From Euzebya rosea (GTDB taxonomy: Bacteria > Actinomycetota > Nitriliruptoria > Euzebyales > Euzebyaceae): a DNA stretch of 64,000 nucleotides. The stretch is taken from positions 393,855-457,854 of the forward strand of contig NZ_PGDQ01000003.1 in NCBI RefSeq assembly GCF_003073135.1, written 5' to 3'. The notes under the pieces are model-generated. The model saw only the letters and a program-made list of their open reading frames with translations, searched no databases and was not told the origin of the DNA. Positions 34,626 through 43,328 of the stretch are shown in pieces. Position 1 is the first letter of the stretch; every line of letters starts with the position of its first letter. A program made the position numbers and the translations under genes.

Positions 34626-34943
34626 CTAGAAGCCCGGGCCGGTGGCGGCCAGGAACCAGTCGGCAGCGACGACGGTGAAGACCGCCGCGGCCAGGGCGAT
34701 GCCCGCGATGAACATGCGTCGCAGGACCTTGTTGTCGAAGCGGAGGTGCATGAACCACGCGCCGACGAGGACGAACTTGCCGATCGTCAGGATGATCAGG
34801 GCAGGCGTCGTGACCTGGCGCCCGAGCTGCTCGCGGAAGACGTACAGCAGCACCTCGAGGGTGGTCATGACCGCCAGGATCCCGGCGATCTCGAGGTAGG
34901 TCGAGCGGGACGGGTGGTCGTGGTGCTCTTCGTTCTCAGCCAT
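34626..34943 (-). CDS. ctaF: Cytochrome c oxidase subunit IV family protein
   Basis: A 105-residue protein with a short His/Glu-rich cytoplasmic N-terminus (ENEEHHDHPS) and three membrane helices (about 18-36, 46-64, 75-97). The signature IGKFVLVGAWFMHLRFDNK is typical of the prokaryotic caa3/cytochrome-c subunit IV family. It lies 15 bases after subunit III in the oxidase run. A structural accessory subunit without cofactors. Confidence 0.93.
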   Translation of the reverse strand: MAENEEHHDHPSRSTYLEIAGILAVMTTLEVLLYVFREQLGRQVTTPALIILTIGKFVLVGAWFMHLRFDNKVLRRMFIAGIALAAAVFTVVAADWFLAATGPGF

Positions 34944-34958
34944 GGTGAAGGGTCCCTC

Positions 34959-35567
34959 CTACCCGACAGGGATCAGGTAGATGACGGTGAAGATGACGAT
35001 CCAGACGATGTCCACGAAGTGCCAGTACAGGCCGACCAGCTCGACGGTCTCGGACTTCTCCGGACCGAACTTGCCGCCCAGCGACAGCGCCCAGAGGGCC
35101 AGCAGCATGAGCACGCCGATGGTGACGTGGATGCCGTGGAAGCCGGTGAGGACGAAGAAGGACGAGGAGAACGGGCTGGTCTCCAGCTTGAAGCCCTCCT
35201 CGACGAAGATCGTGAACTCGTAGATCTGCCCGGCGAGGAAGATGGCGCCGAGCAACGCCGTGGTCAGCGTCCAGACCCGGAAGCTGCGCAGGTTGTTGCG
35301 CTGCAGGGCGTCCAGCGCCAGGACCATGCCCAGCGAGCTCATCAGCAGGATGAACGTCGACGCCGAGGTGAACGGGATGTCGAAGATGTCCAGCGCGGTC
35401 GGACCGTCGTTGGTCCGGTTCAGGTACAGCAGGTACGTGGCGATCAGCGCGCCGAAGAACAGGCACTCGGACCCGATGAAGGTCCACATGCCCAGCTTCT
35501 CGTTGCTGATCCCCAGGCTGGTCGGCGGGTGGTGTCCCGCGTCGGCGTGGGCGGTGTCAGCGGCCAT
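34959..35567 (-). CDS. ctaE: Cytochrome c oxidase subunit III
   Basis: A 202-residue, five-helix subunit III: KLGMWTFIGSECLFFGALI near residue 24, a middle pair of helices, GFHGIHVTIGVLMLL near 145 and the closing YWHFVDIVWIVIFTVIYL. The five-helix length is normal for actinobacterial enzymes. The ATG overlaps the subunit I stop as TGATG, implying coupled translation. Confidence 0.96.
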   Translation of the reverse strand: MAADTAHADAGHHPPTSLGISNEKLGMWTFIGSECLFFGALIATYLLYLNRTNDGPTALDIFDIPFTSASTFILLMSSLGMVLALDALQRNNLRSFRVWTLTTALLGAIFLAGQIYEFTIFVEEGFKLETSPFSSSFFVLTGFHGIHVTIGVLMLLALWALSLGGKFGPEKSETVELVGLYWHFVDIVWIVIFTVIYLIPVG

Positions 35568-37513
35568 CAGTGGTCTCCCTCTGCGCTGGGCTCCAGGGCC
35601 CAGCCGATCATCGAGCCGAAGGTGATGATCCCACCGACCGCCAGCAGGGCGATCATGGTGGCACCTTCGTAGAACACGCCGTACGCGGCGATGGGCAGGC
35701 CGATCGACAGGGTCAGCGGGAACCAGGAGGGATCGGGCATGTGGATGCCGAGCTCCTTGGCGGTCTTGCCGCTGACGCGGTCGCCGTAGGGACCACCGGG
35801 GTTGTCGGTGGACCCGCCGGCCGGCACGCGGACCGGCTCGGCGTCGGGGGCCTGGGTGTACTTGCGGTACCACAGCTCGTCGCGGTCGGAGATCGTCGGG
35901 ATCTCGTCGAAGTTGTGGACGGGCGGCGGCGAGGAGGTCAGCCACTCCACGGAGCGGGCGTCCCACGGGTCGGCGCCAGCAGCGGGGTTCTTGCGGGACA
36001 CGAAGACGTTGACCACGAACACGATGAAGGACACCGCGATGATCAGCGCGCCGACACCGACGATGGCGTTCCAGAAGTTCCAGCCCATGCCGTCGGCGTA
36101 GGTGTAGTAGCGCCGCGGCATGCCGTTGAGGCCGAGGAGGTGCATCGGGGCGAACGTCAGGTTGAAGCCGATCAGCATCAACGCGAAGTGCAGCTTGCCG
36201 AGCTTCTCGTTCAGCAGGTGGCCGAACATCTTGGGGAACCAGAAGTAGATGCCACCGAACAGGCCGAACAGCGCACCACCGAAGAGCACGTAGTGGAAGT
36301 GCGCCACGATGTAGTAGGTGTCGTGCTGCTGGGTGTCGTGGGGGACCAGGGAGTGGGTGACGCCCGAGAGGCCACCGATGGTGAACATCGACACCAGGCC
36401 GATGGAGAACAGCATCGGGGTGGTGAAGCGGATCTGCCCGCCCCACATCGTGCCCAGCCAGTTGAAGATCTTGATGCCGGTGGGGACCGCGATGAACATC
36501 GTCGCGATGCCGAAGGAGGCGTCGGCGACGGGGCCCAGGCCCGCGGTGAACATGTGGTGGGCCCACACGCCCCAGCCCATGAAGCCGATGGCGATACCCG
36601 AGAAGACGATCGCGGAGTACCCGAAGAGGGGCTTGCGGCTGAAGACCGGCAGGATCTCGGAGATGATGCCGAAGGCCGGGAGGATCATGATGTAGACCTC
36701 CGGATGGCCGAACAGCCAGAACATGTGCTGCCAGAGGACCGGGTCGCCGCCGTTGGTGGGGTCGTAGAACGGTGCGGCGAAGCGGACCTGGAACATCAGC
36801 TGCCACAGGGCGATGCCGATGACCGGCATGGCGAACAGCAGCAGGAAGGCCACCACGAAGGTCATCCAGGTGAAGACCGGCATGCGCATGAGGGTCATGC
36901 CCGGCGCGCGCATGTTGAGGACCGTGGTGATGAAGTTGACCGCGGAGGCCAGCGAGGCGACACCGGCGATCTGCAGGCCCAGGGAGTAGAAGAGCATCCG
37001 CGACTGGTGCACGGCGGCGGCTTCGGAGAGGGTCAGCGACGCCGGGTCGGGACCGATCTGGCCGGCCAGCGGTGAGTAGTTCACCCACGACCCGTTGGGC
37101 AGGCCGTCGAAGAGCACCGCGGAGTACAGGAAGACACCCGCGGCCAGCCACACCCACAGGGAGAGGGCGTTGATGCGGGGGAACGCGACGTCACGAGCAC
37201 CGAGCTGCAGCGGCAGCAGGTAGTTCATGAAGGCCGCGCCCAGCGGCATGACGACGAAGAACACCATCGTCAGGCCGTGCATGGTGAAGATCTGGTTGTA
37301 GGCGTCGGCCGACAGGATCTCGCCGTTGGGGCCGGCAAGCTGGGCGCGGATGAGCAGCGCCTCGAGGCCGCCGACGACGAAGAAGAACAGCGCGGCGACG
37401 CCGTACATGATGCCGATGCGCTTGTGGTCGACGGTGGTCAACCACGACACGATGCCGGTCGTCTTGGTGGGGCGAGGGAAGATCCCTCGGCGGGTGGTTG
37501 CGATGGCACTCAC
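35567..37513 (-). CDS. ctaD: Cytochrome c oxidase subunit I
   Basis: The heme-copper catalytic subunit, 648 residues. Heme a ligand His in FTMHGLTMVF, the CuB/active-site HPEVYIMILP with cross-linked His and Tyr, HHMFTAG, and the heme a3/heme a histidines in YYIVAHFHYVLFGG are all present. The HPEVY tyrosine marks an A-type proton-pumping oxidase. The C-terminus extends beyond the 12-helix core (residues ~545-648) with an extramembrane segment and a further pair of hydrophobic helices, as in caa3-type or fused forms. Starts 4 bases after subunit II. Confidence 0.97.
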   Translation of the reverse strand: MSAIATTRRGIFPRPTKTTGIVSWLTTVDHKRIGIMYGVAALFFFVVGGLEALLIRAQLAGPNGEILSADAYNQIFTMHGLTMVFFVVMPLGAAFMNYLLPLQLGARDVAFPRINALSLWVWLAAGVFLYSAVLFDGLPNGSWVNYSPLAGQIGPDPASLTLSEAAAVHQSRMLFYSLGLQIAGVASLASAVNFITTVLNMRAPGMTLMRMPVFTWMTFVVAFLLLFAMPVIGIALWQLMFQVRFAAPFYDPTNGGDPVLWQHMFWLFGHPEVYIMILPAFGIISEILPVFSRKPLFGYSAIVFSGIAIGFMGWGVWAHHMFTAGLGPVADASFGIATMFIAVPTGIKIFNWLGTMWGGQIRFTTPMLFSIGLVSMFTIGGLSGVTHSLVPHDTQQHDTYYIVAHFHYVLFGGALFGLFGGIYFWFPKMFGHLLNEKLGKLHFALMLIGFNLTFAPMHLLGLNGMPRRYYTYADGMGWNFWNAIVGVGALIIAVSFIVFVVNVFVSRKNPAAGADPWDARSVEWLTSSPPPVHNFDEIPTISDRDELWYRKYTQAPDAEPVRVPAGGSTDNPGGPYGDRVSGKTAKELGIHMPDPSWFPLTLSIGLPIAAYGVFYEGATMIALLAVGGIITFGSMIGWALEPSAEGDH

Positions 37514-37517
37514 TGGG

Positions 37518-38735
37518 TTACTCCAGGGTTCCGAGGTAGGCGATCACGGCGTCGATCTGCTCATCGGTCAGGGCGTCGCCACCGCTGCCGAAGCCGGGCA
37601 TCTGTGCGCCGGGCTTCAGCGACTGGGGGTCGCGGATCCACTGCTCCATGCGCTCCATGGCCAGCTCGGGGTCCTCGACCTCGTCGCCGAACGGCGAGTC
37701 GAAGATGTAGCCGGCGAAGGCCTCGCGTGCGGCGAAGTGGGTCAGGTTGGGCCCGAAGCGGGAGTCGGCGTTGCCCTCCAGCCCGGTGAACGTGTGGCAC
37801 CCGATGCAGACGCTGCCGGCGATCTCCGCACCCTGGGCGACGAGCTCGTCCTCGGGTTCGGCGACGGGCTGCTGCATCCGGTCGACCCAGGCCTCGTAGT
37901 CGGCTTCCTCGTGGGCGATCACGGTGAAGCGCATGTTGGCGTGCGACAGGCCGCAGAACTCCGCGCACAGGCCGGGGTAGACACCCGGCTCGTCGGCTTC
38001 GATCCGCAGCTGGCGCTGGCCGCCCGGCACGTAGTCACGCTTGCCGGCGAGGCTCGGCACCCAGAAGGAGTGGATGACGTCGGCACCGTCGGCGGTGCCG
38101 TCGAGCTCGATGAAGACCTCGCGGCCGACCGGGATGTGCAGCTCGGAGGCGGTGTAGAAGTCCTCCTCGGTGTACTGGAACTCCCACCAGTACTGCTTGC
38201 CGACCGCGGTCACGAGGACCGCGTCCTCGGCGGGCGGTTCGGCCAGCTCGAAGATCTTCTGCACCGTCGGCACGGCGATCACGGCGAGGATGACGGCCGG
38301 GATCAGCGTCCAGGCGATCTCCAGCCGGGTGTTGCCGTGCACCTGCTTGGGCAGCTCGGTCTGTCCCTTGTCGCGGAAGCGGACGACGATGAACGCCAGG
38401 CCACCGAAGACCAGCAGGAAGACCGCGATCGTGATGGGGTAGGCGATGTCCCACAGCTCGTCCTGCGATCGCGCCACCGGACCCAGGGGGTTCAGGGCGT
38501 CGGCCGGCAGCGGACGGTTGGGGTTGGGACCGGGGATCTGGGCAGTGTCGGAGCCATCCAGGTCCACCGAGCAGCCCGTGGCCAGCATCGCCAGGCCGCC
38601 CAGCGCGAGGTACGCACGCCGATGCAGGCGTGGCAGGGATTCGCGAAGACGGTCAGTGGTGCTGGTCACCCGGCCGCTGGCCCCGGGCGGGGCGGCGGTG
38701 GTGGTGGTTGGGGCGTCTGCGGGTCGGCGACCCAT
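37518..38735 (-). CDS. ctaC: Cytochrome c oxidase subunit II with fused cytochrome c domain (caa3 type)
   Basis: A 405-residue subunit. A signal with lipobox-like LATGC near residue 55 is followed by one membrane helix (WDIAYPITIAVFLLVFGGL) and a second (LIPAVILAVIAVPTV). The CuA domain follows, with C-x3-C-x3-H-x2-M in CAEFCGLSHANMRF near residue 275. The last ~90 residues are a c-type cytochrome domain: heme motif CIGCH and the axial Met within PGAQMPGF, closing DEQIDAVIAYL. This defines a caa3 oxidase. ATG 38735 has GGAGG upstream; GTG 38669 is an alternative. Confidence 0.96.
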   Translation of the reverse strand: MGRRPADAPTTTTAAPPGASGRVTSTTDRLRESLPRLHRRAYLALGGLAMLATGCSVDLDGSDTAQIPGPNPNRPLPADALNPLGPVARSQDELWDIAYPITIAVFLLVFGGLAFIVVRFRDKGQTELPKQVHGNTRLEIAWTLIPAVILAVIAVPTVQKIFELAEPPAEDAVLVTAVGKQYWWEFQYTEEDFYTASELHIPVGREVFIELDGTADGADVIHSFWVPSLAGKRDYVPGGQRQLRIEADEPGVYPGLCAEFCGLSHANMRFTVIAHEEADYEAWVDRMQQPVAEPEDELVAQGAEIAGSVCIGCHTFTGLEGNADSRFGPNLTHFAAREAFAGYIFDSPFGDEVEDPELAMERMEQWIRDPQSLKPGAQMPGFGSGGDALTDEQIDAVIAYLGTLE

Positions 38736-39006
38736 GCATCCTCCATGGTTCTGGTGGCCCGGTGTGGGCCCGAGCTCGTGAGGGGGAATCCTGCCAGCTC
38801 ATCGAAGTCCGGCATCGACTACCGGCGTGCGGGGTGCGCACCGTGTCGTGAATGGCGGGCCCGTAACACGCTGCCGTGTGGGCAGCTGGGGCCCTGCTGA
38901 CGTTCAGGGCCGCCGATTGTGACATATCCGATGCGCGGGAGCCCAACGGCACGACCGCGGGGTGCGCAGAGGATGCAGAAGCCCGCCGATCGTGGCGTCT
39001 GCCCGC
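38736..39006. other. Divergent intergenic region, no gene found
   Basis: A 271-bp gap between the oxidase run (leftward) and the two-component pair (rightward). It must contain the oxidase promoter. The only AT-rich patch is around 38914-38928 (GATTGTGACATATCC), which has a TGTGA half-site reminiscent of a Crp-type operator, but no full palindrome. No RNA gene is recognised. Confidence 0.4.
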
Positions 39007-40275
39007 ATGATGGAGACCGTGAACTCCGGTGTCGACGCGGCGCTCGGGCGCGTGGCCGTGGTCCTGCGCCTGATCGGCGCGGTCTGGATCGTGCTGCTGG
39101 TCGCGACGACCTGGGCGGCCGGCCAGCTGGTCGCCCCGGTGGCCTCCTGGGCGGTGACGGCCTTCGCGGTCGCCTGGGCCGTCCTGGCGTGGCGCACCGG
39201 CCTGATCGAGCGGGGGTCGGCCGCTGGGTCGTTCGCCGCATGGGTCGACGTGGCCGTGACCGTGGTCGTGATCCTCGGGCCCGGGTTCTTCGGTGAGACG
39301 ACGGGGTTCGCCGGCGGGTACCCGTTCGCGTCGCTGGTCGTCGCGCTGGCGGTTGCCGACCGGACCGGCGTCGGCGTCGCCGCGGCGGTCCTCAGCGCGG
39401 CGACGTTGCTGAACCTCTTCTCGGTGGGCACGCCCTCCCTGCCGTCGGCGACCTCCAACGTCCTGTTCTACGGGTTGGGCGCGTCGGCGCTGTGGCTGGG
39501 CGTGCAGGTCCTGCGCCGGCAGGAGGAACGGACCCGGCTGGCGGAGTCCGAGCTCGCCGTCGCGCGCGAGCGGGCCACGACGGCCACCCACCTGCACGAC
39601 TCGGTGCTGCAGACCCTCGCCCTGGTCCAGCGACGCGCCGACGACGCAGGCGCCGTCCGCTCGCTGGCCCGCCGCCAGGAACGCGAGCTCCGCGAATGGC
39701 TGTTCCCGCCGGAGACCGGCCCGGTGGTCGTCGCGGCGTCGTCATCGGGGCCGTCAACGGGGTCGTCATTGGGGTCGTCCGCGCCCCGGTCGGCGCGATC
39801 GGGGCCTGCGTCGGCGGGGGACGATGATGGGCACGATCCCGACGTCCCGAAGCCCCTCGGCCGCCTCGGCCCGACCCTCGAGGCCCACGCCGAGGACATG
39901 GAGGAGCGCTACGGCGTCTCCGTCCGGGTGGTCAGCGTCGGCGGCGCGGCCGACCTGCCCGTCCCACCGGTCGACGAGGGCGTCGGGGCGCTGGCCCGTG
40001 CCGCCAGGGAAGCCATGGCCAACGCGGCCGTGCATGCCGGCGTGGACACCGTCGACGTGTTCGCCGAGCGGGACGGGGCGACCGTGGCCGTGTGGATCCG
40101 GGACCGGGGGATCGGCTTCGACCCCGACGACCTGCCGGCGGACCGACACGGGGTCACCGGGTCGATCCGTGGCCGGATGCACCGAGCCGGCGGATCGGCG
40201 ACCATCAGCAGCGGGCCGAGCCGCGGCACGGAGGTGGCACTCCGGATCGCCGTCGACGGACAGGAGCAGCCATGA
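39007..40275 (+). CDS. NarL-family sensor histidine kinase
   Basis: A 422-residue kinase with an N-terminal membrane domain of about six helices (residues ~15-170), a short coiled coil, and a HisKA_3 dimerisation box with phospho-acceptor His197 in THLHDSVLQTLALVQRR. A Ser/Gly-rich, apparently disordered insert (about 240-265) separates it from the HATPase domain, which has NAAVHAG (N box) and DRGIGFD (G1). The membrane domain suggests an envelope or intramembrane signal. ATGA overlap with the response regulator gene shows coupling. Start may be 39007 or 39010. Confidence 0.92.
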   Translation: MMETVNSGVDAALGRVAVVLRLIGAVWIVLLVATTWAAGQLVAPVASWAVTAFAVAWAVLAWRTGLIERGSAAGSFAAWVDVAVTVVVILGPGFFGETTGFAGGYPFASLVVALAVADRTGVGVAAAVLSAATLLNLFSVGTPSLPSATSNVLFYGLGASALWLGVQVLRRQEERTRLAESELAVARERATTATHLHDSVLQTLALVQRRADDAGAVRSLARRQERELREWLFPPETGPVVVAASSSGPSTGSSLGSSAPRSARSGPASAGDDDGHDPDVPKPLGRLGPTLEAHAEDMEERYGVSVRVVSVGGAADLPVPPVDEGVGALARAAREAMANAAVHAGVDTVDVFAERDGATVAVWIRDRGIGFDPDDLPADRHGVTGSIRGRMHRAGGSATISSGPSRGTEVALRIAVDGQEQP

Positions 40276-40916
40276 ACGAACGCCTCAAGGTCTACGTCGT
40301 CGACGACCACCGGATCTTCCGGTCCGGCCTGCGCGCCGAGATCGCCCAGTCGCTGTGGATCGCCGGTGAGGCCGGCACCGTCGCCGAGGCCATCGAGGGG
40401 ATCGTGGACGCCCGACCGGCGGTCGTGCTGCTCGACGTGCACCTGCCCGACGGGGGCGGCGCCGCGGTCATCGAGGGAGTCCGTCGGGCCGGCGTGGACG
40501 ACGTGGAGTTCCTCGCCCTGTCGGCGTCGGACTCCGCCGACGACGTCGTGGCGATCATCCGGGCCGGTGCCCGTGGATACGTGACCAAGACCGTCGCCTC
40601 CGACGAGCTCGTCACGGCCGTGCGCCGCATCGCCGCCGGGGACGCCTACTTCTCCCCGCAGCTGGCCGGCTACGTCCTCGACGCGTTCGCGGCCATCCCG
40701 GTGGTCCAGGTCGACGCCGAGCTCGGGCAGCTCACCCCTCGCGAACGGGAGGTCCTGCAGCACCTCGCCCGCGGCTACACCTACGCCGAGATCGGCGAGG
40801 CGCTGGTCATCGCCGTCAAGACCGTGGAGACCCACGCCTCCAACGTCCTTCGCAAGCTGCAGCTCTCCAACCGCCACGAGCTGTCCCGCTGGGCCGCCGA
40901 GCGCAACATCACCTGA
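40272..40916 (+). CDS. NarL/FixJ-family response regulator
   Basis: A 214-residue regulator. The receiver domain has acidic pair DD at 11-12, phospho-acceptor Asp55 in VVLLDVHLP, the switch Ser in LALSAS and Lys in YVTKTV. The LuxR-type helix-turn-helix at 148-208 contains LTPREREVLQHLARG and VKTVETHASNVLRKL. GGAG 5 bases upstream of ATG 40272. Partner of the overlapping kinase. Its targets are unknown; the divergently placed oxidase genes are an obvious candidate but nothing in sequence proves it. Confidence 0.95.
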   Translation: MNERLKVYVVDDHRIFRSGLRAEIAQSLWIAGEAGTVAEAIEGIVDARPAVVLLDVHLPDGGGAAVIEGVRRAGVDDVEFLALSASDSADDVVAIIRAGARGYVTKTVASDELVTAVRRIAAGDAYFSPQLAGYVLDAFAAIPVVQVDAELGQLTPREREVLQHLARGYTYAEIGEALVIAVKTVETHASNVLRKLQLSNRHELSRWAAERNIT

Positions 40917-40975
40917 CCCAGAGGCTCCGGGCGCCGGGTGGGGCGACACACAGGGGGAGGGGCAGACTGGCCGGC

Positions 40976-41824
40976 ATGCCCGAAGGCCACACGATCCATC
41001 GCCATGCCCGCCTGCAGCGTCGCCACCTGAAGGGGAAGCGGGTGGCCGCGTGGTCGCCGCAGGGGCGGTTCGACGACGGGGCGGCCCGCCTGGACGGGGG
41101 CACCGTCCGCGACATCCGGGCGGTCGGCAAGCACCTCTTCTACGAGTGGGGCACGCCCGACGGGACGGCCACGGGCGAGCTGCTGCACGTCCACCTCGGG
41201 TTGTTCGGCAAGTTCCGCACCTTCGTCGACGAGCCGCCGGCCCCGACTGACGGCACCCGGCTGGCGCTGCGGACCATCGAGGGCGAGGCGGCGGCGGCCG
41301 GCACGACGATCTACCTGGCGGGCGCGACGGTGGTGGACATCATCAGCCCGTCGGAGGAGGAGGGGATCCGCGGCCGGCTGGGGCCCGACCCGCTGGACCG
41401 CAGGGCCGACCCGGCCCGGTTCGTGGCCGCCATGCGACGAAGGAGGCTGCCGATCGGTGAGGCGCTGCTGGACCAGAAGGCCATCTCCGGCATCGGCAAC
41501 GTCTACCGGGCGGAGATGTTGTTCCGCGCCGGCATCGACCCCGACATCCCCGCGTCCGACCTCACCGACGAGCAGGTCATGGCGCTGTGGGACGACGCCG
41601 TCGCCCTGCTGAAGGAGGGGGAGAAGTCGGGGCGCATCGTCACCGTCGACCCCGCGGACGTGGGACGTCGCAGCCGGGCGAGGCTGCCGCGTGACGAGCA
41701 GCGCTACGTCTACAAGCGCCACGACCGGCCGTGCCACCGCTGCGGCACGCCGATCGTGATGTGGACGCCCCGGTCCCGGACCATCTGGGGCTGCCCGACC
41801 TGTCAGGACCTCTCCCGGGCCTGA
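40976..41824 (+). CDS. nei: Fpg/Nei family DNA glycosylase (endonuclease VIII-like)
   Basis: A 282-residue base-excision repair enzyme removing oxidised bases and nicking the resulting abasic site. It starts MPEGHTIHRHA, the PEGH form (Pro2 nucleophile, Glu3) typical of Nei rather than PELP of Fpg. The helix-two-turn-helix is QKAISGIGNVYRAEMLF near residue 170, and the C-terminal zinc finger has four cysteines (CHRCG near 248 and GCPTCQ near 274). Beginning of a small DNA-repair neighbourhood; the next two genes leftward-facing are photolyases, convergent with this one. Confidence 0.93.
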   Translation: MPEGHTIHRHARLQRRHLKGKRVAAWSPQGRFDDGAARLDGGTVRDIRAVGKHLFYEWGTPDGTATGELLHVHLGLFGKFRTFVDEPPAPTDGTRLALRTIEGEAAAAGTTIYLAGATVVDIISPSEEEGIRGRLGPDPLDRRADPARFVAAMRRRRLPIGEALLDQKAISGIGNVYRAEMLFRAGIDPDIPASDLTDEQVMALWDDAVALLKEGEKSGRIVTVDPADVGRRSRARLPRDEQRYVYKRHDRPCHRCGTPIVMWTPRSRTIWGCPTCQDLSRA

Positions 41825-41837
41825 CCCGACGACCCGC

Positions 41838-43328
41838 TCAACCGTCGGTGCGGAACAGCCGAGCCCGCTCGCGGATCGCGTTCCGCTCGCTGCGGGAGAA
41901 CCGGTCGAGGTTGCCCAGGATCGGGGCCATCCGATGGTTGGCCGACAGCGTCGTCCGATGCCGCGACAGGAAGTCCCAGTACAACGCGTTGAACGGGCAC
42001 GAGTCGTCCTCGGTGCGGGTGCGGTGGTCGAACGCGCACCCGTCGCAGTGGGTCGTCATCCTGTTGACGTAGCGGGCGGTCGAGGCGTACGGCTTGGTGG
42101 CCATCACCCCTCCGTCGGCCCACTGCGACATGCCGATGACGTTGGGGACCATCACCCAGTCGAACGCGTCGACGTACATCGAGTGGAACCACTCCGTCAG
42201 CGCCTGCGGGTCGACCCCGGCCATCAGGGCGTAGTTGCCCAGGAGCATCAGCCGGGGGATGTGGTGGGTCCAGCCCCGCGCCAGCAGGTCCTCCATCGTC
42301 CCGGCGATGCAGGCCATGTCGGTCTCGCCGTCCCAGAACGGCTGGGGCACCGTTCCGTCGTGGCCCAGGTGGTTCTCCTCCCGCCAACCGGGCATCCGGT
42401 ACCAGTAGATGCCCCAGACGTACTCCCGCCAGCCGGCGACCTGCCTGAGGAACCCCTCCACCGAGGCGACCGGCAGGTTCCGGCGACCGTCCCGCCAGCG
42501 GGCGTCGACGGCCTCGCCGACCTCGTGGGGATGCAGCAGGCCGTAGTTGAGTGGCACCGACAGCAACGAGTGCCACATGAACGGTTCGTCGTCGACCACC
42601 GCATCCTCCAGGGGGCCGAACCCTGCCAAGCGGTGGTCGAGGAAGTCCTCCAGCGCCGCCAGCGACTCGGCGCGCGACGTCGGGAACAGCCGCTCGTCCA
42701 TCGACCCGTACAGCTCCAGCCCGAGCGCCTGCTCGAAGCCGGCGACCTGCCGGCGGACCTCCTCGTCGAGGGCGTCCTCGGTCGGTCGCCACGGGGGAGG
42801 AGGGGACACACCGTCCGCCGGTGGGCGTTCGCGGTTGGCCTTGTCGTGGTTCCACTGCCCGCCGGCCGGTTCGCCGTCGTCCATCAGCCAGCCGGTCTCG
42901 GTGCGGACCTGCCGGTAGAACCACTCCAGGCCCAGGGACTTGCGGCCCGCCGCCCAGTCCGCGAACCCCTCCTCGCCCACGACGAACGCATCGTTGGGGA
43001 CCTGCTCGACCCCCAGCCCGTCCAGCCGCTGCCGGAGGTCCCACGACGACGGGGCCATCACCACCGGGTCCACGGCGCCGTCCAGCCCGTCGGCCCAACG
43101 ATCCTCCACGCGCCAGTCGACCTCGAACTCGTCCTCGCGCAGGTCGTCGGCGAACCGACGCATCGCGGAGAGGACGAGGTGCAGCTTGGCGCGGTGCCAT
43201 GGCCGCTGGGCGAGCTTGGCACGGCTGACGACCATGCGGACGGTGACGTCCTCGGGGCCGACGTCGGCCAGCGCTCCCGTCGCCCGGTTCAGCTGATCCC
43301 CGAGGACGAGCACCGTGCGGCGACCCAT
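41838..43328 (-). CDS. Iron-sulfur bacterial photolyase/cryptochrome (FeS-BCP, PhrB type)
   Basis: A 496-residue flavoprotein expected to repair (6-4) photoproducts using light. The N-terminal alpha/beta DPRP domain opens TVLVLGDQLN. The C-terminal FAD domain contains GWREYVWGIYWYRMP, ARGWTHHIPRLMLLGNYAL and GGVMATKPYAS. Four cysteines at 340, 428, 431 and 444 have spacings 88, 3 and 13, the same as the [4Fe-4S] ligands of Agrobacterium PhrB (350, 438, 441, 454). The start overlaps the stop of the upstream photolyase-like gene as TGATG. Convergent with the Nei-type glycosylase 13 bases away. Confidence 0.94.
   Translation of the reverse strand: MGRRTVLVLGDQLNRATGALADVGPEDVTVRMVVSRAKLAQRPWHRAKLHLVLSAMRRFADDLREDEFEVDWRVEDRWADGLDGAVDPVVMAPSSWDLRQRLDGLGVEQVPNDAFVVGEEGFADWAAGRKSLGLEWFYRQVRTETGWLMDDGEPAGGQWNHDKANRERPPADGVSPPPPWRPTEDALDEEVRRQVAGFEQALGLELYGSMDERLFPTSRAESLAALEDFLDHRLAGFGPLEDAVVDDEPFMWHSLLSVPLNYGLLHPHEVGEAVDARWRDGRRNLPVASVEGFLRQVAGWREYVWGIYWYRMPGWREENHLGHDGTVPQPFWDGETDMACIAGTMEDLLARGWTHHIPRLMLLGNYALMAGVDPQALTEWFHSMYVDAFDWVMVPNVIGMSQWADGGVMATKPYASTARYVNRMTTHCDGCAFDHRTRTEDDSCPFNALYWDFLSRHRTTLSANHRMAPILGNLDRFSRSERNAIRERARLFRTDG

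Noticed and set aside
38819..39458. Minus-strand frames in the region upstream of the histidine kinase
   Set aside because: Mostly antisense to the kinase membrane domain; no start signal and extreme Arg/Pro/Ala composition.
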